Of a DNA stretch of 64,000 nucleotides, positions 59,469 to 64,000 are shown piece by piece; within the stretch, counting starts at the first letter, position 1, and each line of letters begins with the position of its first letter. Under the pieces are notes generated by a model, which was not told the DNA's origin, searched no databases, and saw only the letters and a program-made list of their open reading frames with translations. A program made the translations under genes and the position numbers. The stretch lies in assembly GCA_963924555.1 (NCBI GenBank), contig OZ004587.1:4774001-4838000 (forward strand). Direction: 5' to 3'. This DNA is from Crambe crambe. Taxonomy: Eukaryota; Porifera; Demospongiae; Poecilosclerida; Crambeidae.

Positions 59469-60626
59469 GGTTGGTGATTAACAGTCTATGTCTGTGACTT
59501 CAGAAATAGCTATAGCTAATACATCAAAGAATGAACCCTGTACCCACCGACCCACAATAAATTGAGCAATGCTCACATAGAGGGAGGCATTATAGTCCAT
59601 GCAAACATGATATTGTGTTTGGTAAACTGTGTTCTAGGTACCATGTACAGCAATGATTATTAATTACTTCAATAGCAAGAGACATAACAGTAGAGTTAGA
59701 GATGGCTGTCCATAAGAACCAGTGGGTCACAAGGACCATATTGAATTCCACTTGTATAGGGAAATAATAATAGTATGATATGCTATCTTGACAGTATCAG
59801 AGAGTGCGTTAGCACTCTCTAAGTAGGGATGGCAGGTCAAAGGTCATTAAGACTGTATAAACTAAAAACTCTTCTTTCTCTTCTACCCTTACTCTACAGG
59901 TTCTCACAAGTCATGGCCCTATCCCTACATCTACACAGAAGACAGGACAATGTATAATAATCTAAAATTCATTCTATAACATCAACAAAAATAAATTTCA
60001 AAAATTGATTTTTGTTCTAGTTTTTCAACATAATAATAATCAGATCGGCGTACTGACTAACTGGCTATAGTTGTCACAATTATAACATGGCGATTAGATG
60101 GAGCGGTACTTAGAGGCTGATCTTTTGCTATTCGTTTTCACTAAGGTTATACTTCACAATTCAGTGGTATAGATACACTAGCTACTTTTCATCCGCCATT
60201 TTGAAGCCTGTGCGTGCGTATTACGTAGTATTACGTAATATGCAATGCGCGCGCGTTGCACGGGCACGTGCTAGCTTCTTTTGAAGTGCAGCTGCTTTTA
60301 AAGTGCAATCCTTCTATCTACCTCTGAATCAAAAAATTAAGTAACAGTCACTCTTCTGAGACACAAGGTCAAGGTCTTCTGCTGTTTGTTCAACAAGGTA
60401 TGTTATACTCACTCTTTCCTTTGTTTGACTCCTGAGTCCAGTGCTTCTTTTCATTTTATAATCAGCTGCTTGCAACTTTGGAACTGTTTCCTTACAATTC
60501 CAGTGCTCTGCAGCTATTTGTACAAAAAATGTGTTCAGTGTCAACCATATTCACTCTTTCATAAGTGTTTCTTTCTCTGACTACGTAGCACTATCAGTTT
60601 GGAACTACTCCACTGATCTCAACCAG

Positions 60627-61316
60627 TGCCACCTCCAGCTGCACACCCCCTCCCAAAAGGTAAGCAACTAACATAACACATATCACAATCTTACAATTAC
60701 ATCATCCAGTGCCACCTCCCTTTACACACCCCCTCCCAGAAGGTAAGTAACTAAAGATAACAATTTCATTACTCATACAATTACATCATCCAGTGCCACC
60801 TCCAGCTTCGCGCCCCACTTCCCATTGCACACCCCCTCCCAGAAGGTAAGTAACTAAAGATAATTTCATTACTCATACAATTACATCATCCAGTGCCACC
60901 TCCAGCTGTGTGCCCCCTCCCAGAAGGTAAAGAATTATACATAGATAACATATTTCATTACTCTTATATCCAGTGCCACCTCCAGCTGTGCACCCCCTCC
61001 CAGAAGGTAAGCAACTATAGATAACACATTTCATTACTCTTACAATTACGTCATCCAGTACCACCTACTGCACGCCCCCTCGGCCTCCCAGAAGGTAAGC
61101 AACTATAAATAAAACATTTCATGATCTTACGATTACATCATCCAGTGCCACCTCCAGCTGCGCACCCCCTCCCAGAAGGTAAGCAACTAACTATAGATAG
61201 CATCTTACAATTACTTCATCCAATGCCACTTCCAACTGCACACCCTCACCCAGGGTGGAGGGCTAGGGCCAGGGCCAGGCGCAGAGGGAGGGGTGTTCGA
61301 TTCTGCCCGTTCCCAT
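60627..61316 (+). repeat. tandem array of microexon-like units
   Basis: About eight units with 80-100 bp spacing. Each has ccag, then a 33-nt core (tgccacctccagctgcacac plus ccctcccagaag), then gtaagcaact or gtaagtaact. Cores: 60627-60659, 60710-60742, 60794-60845 (with a 19-nt insertion), 60894-60926, 60974-61006, 61059-61094, 61146-61178 and a longer last one from about 61224 to 61316. In phase 1 the core reads VPPPAAHPLPE. Each core sits between an AG and a consensus donor, with about 50-nt spacers. Further AG/GTAAGT-bounded pieces follow at 61383-61406 and 61467-61495. Transcription is not shown. Confidence 0.6.
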
Positions 61317-61499
61317 GTGAGTACATACTTAACTTCCACCAACACATTATATAACATGTATCACCATAATCTTTAATTCCAGACCCTAATATGTATCGAG
61401 GAAACTGTAAGTAATATAAAACATTTCAAAATCACTTAGCTATATATAGCTACTTGTCTTTTCCAGTGCATTTCCACTATCATCAAAAATAAAAAGTAA

Positions 61500-62460
61500 G
61501 TCACGCACTCAAACACTATAAAACATTTCATTTGTATCTCAATACTTGCAGAAATTCTCTAACTCAAGGCAAGCATAAAGCTGCTATAGCTTGGCTTCAT
61601 TTAACCCTATTGCTTTATAGATATATATCTCGCGATCATCACGTACACAAACAGCAGATCTCTATACTAAGCTTCTGCACAAAATCCTGCTACATCAAAT
61701 GTGCATGCGCATCACAAATTGCTACTCTCATTTGCTCATTCCCCATACCCTTCCTCGTGCAAGACAACCAAACCTCAACACTCATTTGCACTGCACATGC
61801 TCATCCCTCGTACCCTCCTCCCTCATATACAAGACAAAACCTCAACAACTATTATTGATTCATTTCCTTCTGCTCCTCCACTCTAATGTTTTCACTCCTC
61901 AGTACTGTATTCACTACAGATACTCCTCCTTCATGTCAGTCATACTCTCCTCCCTCAAGACAACAAAACATTCTTCACTCCTATGCTTGCAAATAATAAA
62001 CCCTCAGCACACATGCATGAGAGGGTACTCTCAATAAAAAAACTGCCCAACCACTCCTTATTGCACATGCCCCCACATATTAATTGAAAAAACAAAACAA
62101 AAAACAAAAAACAAAAAAAAACAAAAAAAAACACCAATAGCTAATTAGCTAAGTGTCCAGCCATTCATTTCTTCCAGGTTCTTCTTCACTACTGCACCTT
62201 CTCGTTCTGAAACCTCATCAGTCAATCATCCCTGAGGAATATAACATTCAAAATTAATCATTCAGCTTTTCTTAGCAAGGGAATGCATATAATTAGCTAT
62301 TTGCAAACCATAGGTGCAGGGTATGAAGGAATAACTACTTATGAATATGAATAATACACAAATATTCAGTGCTATGTACTTACCAAATTAAGAACATTTC
62401 AGAAAATATATTTTTAAATTTTTAAATATCAATTTATAATAGCTAATTACAAAGAAAAAG
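61500..62460. other. no recognised gene; A-rich tract
   Basis: Contains CT-rich sequence with short plus-strand frames and an A/C tract (62090-62135). I see no known domain. Confidence 0.4.
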
Positions 62461-62468
62461 AATGGAAA

Positions 62469-62973
62469 CAAGTAAGTGCAAAAAATTCTTCTAAATAAAA
62501 AGTGAAGTAGGGATAGCCATAAAATTCAGCTGCATTCCTATCACTCCTACCCCTCCTAATTTCAATATCCATGCCCATATATATACCCAACTTACGTAAA
62601 TCCCTACTCTTCACTCCTTCAGCAATAAGTGAGTCAAGTAATCCCATACCCATCACCAAACTCAAGAATCACAGCAATCATATTATTACAAAACTACTAC
62701 TCCTACTTCACTCCTAAGGAGGCCTAGGAGTGAAGTAGGAGTAGTAGTTTTGTAATAATATGATTGCTGTGATTCTTGAGTTTGGTGATGGGTATGGGAT
62801 TACTTGACTCACTTATTGCTGAAGGAGTGAAGAGTAGGGATTTACGTAAGTTGGGTATATATATGGGCATGGATATTGAAATTAGGAGGGGTAGGAGTGA
62901 TAGGAATGCAGCTGAATTTTATGGCTATCCCTACTTCACTTTTTATTTAGAAGAAATTTTTTGCACTTACTTG
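62469..62973. mobile_element. long near-perfect palindrome
   Basis: Arms of about 248 bp (62469-62716 and 62725-62973) with an 8-bp centre. Outer ends caagtaagtgcaaaaaatt; internal gtgaagtagggatagcc. Same family as 13447-13891 by its outer ~45 bp, with different inner arms. The same 60-codon frame appears on both strands only because the arms are copies. Confidence 0.88.
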
Positions 62974-63382
62974 TCAGATTAGAAGCAATGCTTGACATGA
63001 TACAACACCAACATCATTACATGCAGTGATATGGAAGGACAAAGGAAAGTATGATGAGCTAATTATTCCACACCATGTTAGTCATTATCACCACAAATCT
63101 ATAGTGGACATTAAACAAAAGGTTGCTTGGTCTGTACTTCAGTACTCCTACAGAAAGATGAGGACTATGCAACCATACAACATAAACATCACAAGTTTCT
63201 ACCAGCAATAGTCAACACTCAACATCTAAAACTAATCAATTTGATGATCACATAAAAGTTCTAAAACCAAGCAGTATGATCACATCACTGTCTCCACATG
63301 TCTCATCAAGTATCAATTGTAGCATGGACCACCACTACATGCACACATGCATACACATAATCACACAGTTCTCACCTTATTA
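62974..63382. other. right part of the NLR E 3' flank
   Basis: Continues the duplicated NLR 3' flank interrupted at 59801, with a small deletion (ctttaatgaccccataat missing) and the ~60-codon plus-strand frame at 63026-63211. Confidence 0.6.
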
Positions 63383-64000
63383 TCACCACTTCACTCTAGG
63401 GTCGGCTGGTCGCGTGTATCTGTTAGATAACAAAAGTATTGTTAAACTTGTATTCTGCTGTAGACTTGATAGGATTACATCAACTCCTTCTTCATATGAA
63501 TAATCACTATATAGATGTAGTTCTTTTAGTGAAATGTTTTTCTCTAGCATCTCACTCATCGCCTTAGCTCCTTCCACTCCAATAGCATTGCCTTCCATCT
63601 TAAATCTTAACAAGGTGGAGTTTTCAGATAGTGCTGCAGCGATGTGAATGCATCCTTGTGATGTTATTTCACAGTAAGCTATATCAAGGTGTTCTAACAC
63701 TGCATTAGTTTTAATCACATCACCAATGGAAGCTGCTCCAATATCTCCTATTGGGTTCCACCTTAGTTTCAATCTGGTGAGTGATTTATTGACGGCAAGA
63801 CCTGCTGATAACTGCACAGCTCCCTCACTGGAAATATCACAGTCACTTATACGCAGGTAATTTAAAACAGCATTAGTTTTAATCACATCACCAATGGAAG
63901 CTGCTCCAATATCTCCTATTGGGTTCGACCATAGTTCTAATTTGGTGAGTGACTTATTGATGGCAAGACCTGCTGACAACTGCACAGCTCCCTCACTGGT
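63383..64000 (-). CDS. NLR E: LRR end of a further NACHT-LRR gene (partial)
   Basis: The 3' part of another NLR exon, open to the window edge. It shows two variable LRR units (LELWSN/LRISD and LKLRWN/LDIAY), then the divergent terminal unit (CEITSQGCIHIAAALSENST) and the tail RPADPRVKW with TGA. Whether the 5' part is intact cannot be seen. Same strand and spacing as the other copies. Confidence 0.9.
   Translation of the reverse strand, partial: TSEGAVQLSAGLAINKSLTKLELWSNPIGDIGAASIGDVIKTNAVLNYLRISDCDISSEGAVQLSAGLAVNKSLTRLKLRWNPIGDIGAASIGDVIKTNAVLEHLDIAYCEITSQGCIHIAAALSENSTLLRFKMEGNAIGVEGAKAMSEMLEKNISLKELHLYSDYSYEEGVDVILSSLQQNTSLTILLLSNRYTRPADPRVKW

Larger units (their letters stand above)
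59802..62973. mobile_element. 3.17-kb composite insert in the NLR E 3' flank
   Basis: The normal flank reads gacagtatcagattagaagc. Here the left half ends tcaga (59797-59801) and the right half restarts tcaga (62974-62978), a 5-bp duplication. The insert begins with the 440-bp repeat (inverted relative to 14690-15130) and ends with the long palindrome. Both ends carry a aagtagggat motif. Between them lie the microexon-like array and 1.2 kb without recognised coding. I cannot say whether it moved as one unit. Confidence 0.6.

Noticed and set aside
62447..62982. Identical 70-codon proteins on both strands at 62447-62665 and 62776-62982
   Set aside because: They are the two arms of one palindrome; no evidence of a gene apart from symmetry.

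Overview
This window is eukaryotic and most likely from a demosponge; Amphimedon queenslandica is my best guess. The evidence is short phase-conserved GT-AG introns, a dense tandem family of NACHT-LRR (NLR) genes of the type I recall as expanded in that sponge, and AT-rich DNA full of small DNA transposons. The species name is inference. Essentially all recognisable coding DNA lies on the minus strand.

The window is a tandem array built from three unrelated gene types, repeated with a spacing of roughly 15 kb. (1) Six-exon NLR genes: A (9618-18372), B (24459-30772) and C (39366-44765) have all exons open and in frame; D (49733-52205) is a broken 5'-truncated copy; E (63383-64000) runs off the right edge. 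(2) Copies of a JmjC asparaginyl hydroxylase like HIF1AN/FIH at about 4.3, 5.5-8.2, 21-23, 35-37.6, 45-49 and 55-58.5 kb. All show damage; the last is the most complete. (3) Copies of a secreted-type PLP aminotransferase of the alliinase / tryptophan-aminotransferase-related (TAR) family at 1.3-2.5, 31.5-34.8 and 52.3-54.8 kb, also all damaged or partial.

Splicing A, B and C by eye gives proteins of about 1315, 1451 and 1390 residues. The order is: a short first exon; a hydrophobic segment ending in a 2A-type ribosome-skipping motif (D-V/I-E-x-N-P-G-P); a Death-fold domain; one Ig domain; a Pro/Ser/Thr linker; a conserved pre-NACHT region; NACHT; LRRs. Every intron is phase 1, so exons can be exchanged without breaking the frame. 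C carries a clearly different Death exon between near-identical neighbours. The LRR array varies in number of 168-nt units (1 in A, 4 in B, 3 in C, 4 in D), and the units differ mostly at the exposed strand positions.

The short first exon ending ATAG|GTCAGT is found upstream of both the NLRs and the FIH copies, so two unrelated proteins appear to share a 5' module.

Mobile DNA: a 1.48-kb element with 450-bp inverted arms, a hAT remnant inside one TAR copy, small MITEs (one with TTA duplication), two long near-perfect palindromes, and a 3.17-kb composite insert at 59802-62973 that contains a tandem array of 33-nt microexon-like units. Regions 347-1224, 18440-20700 and 46400-47600 show no convincing gene.
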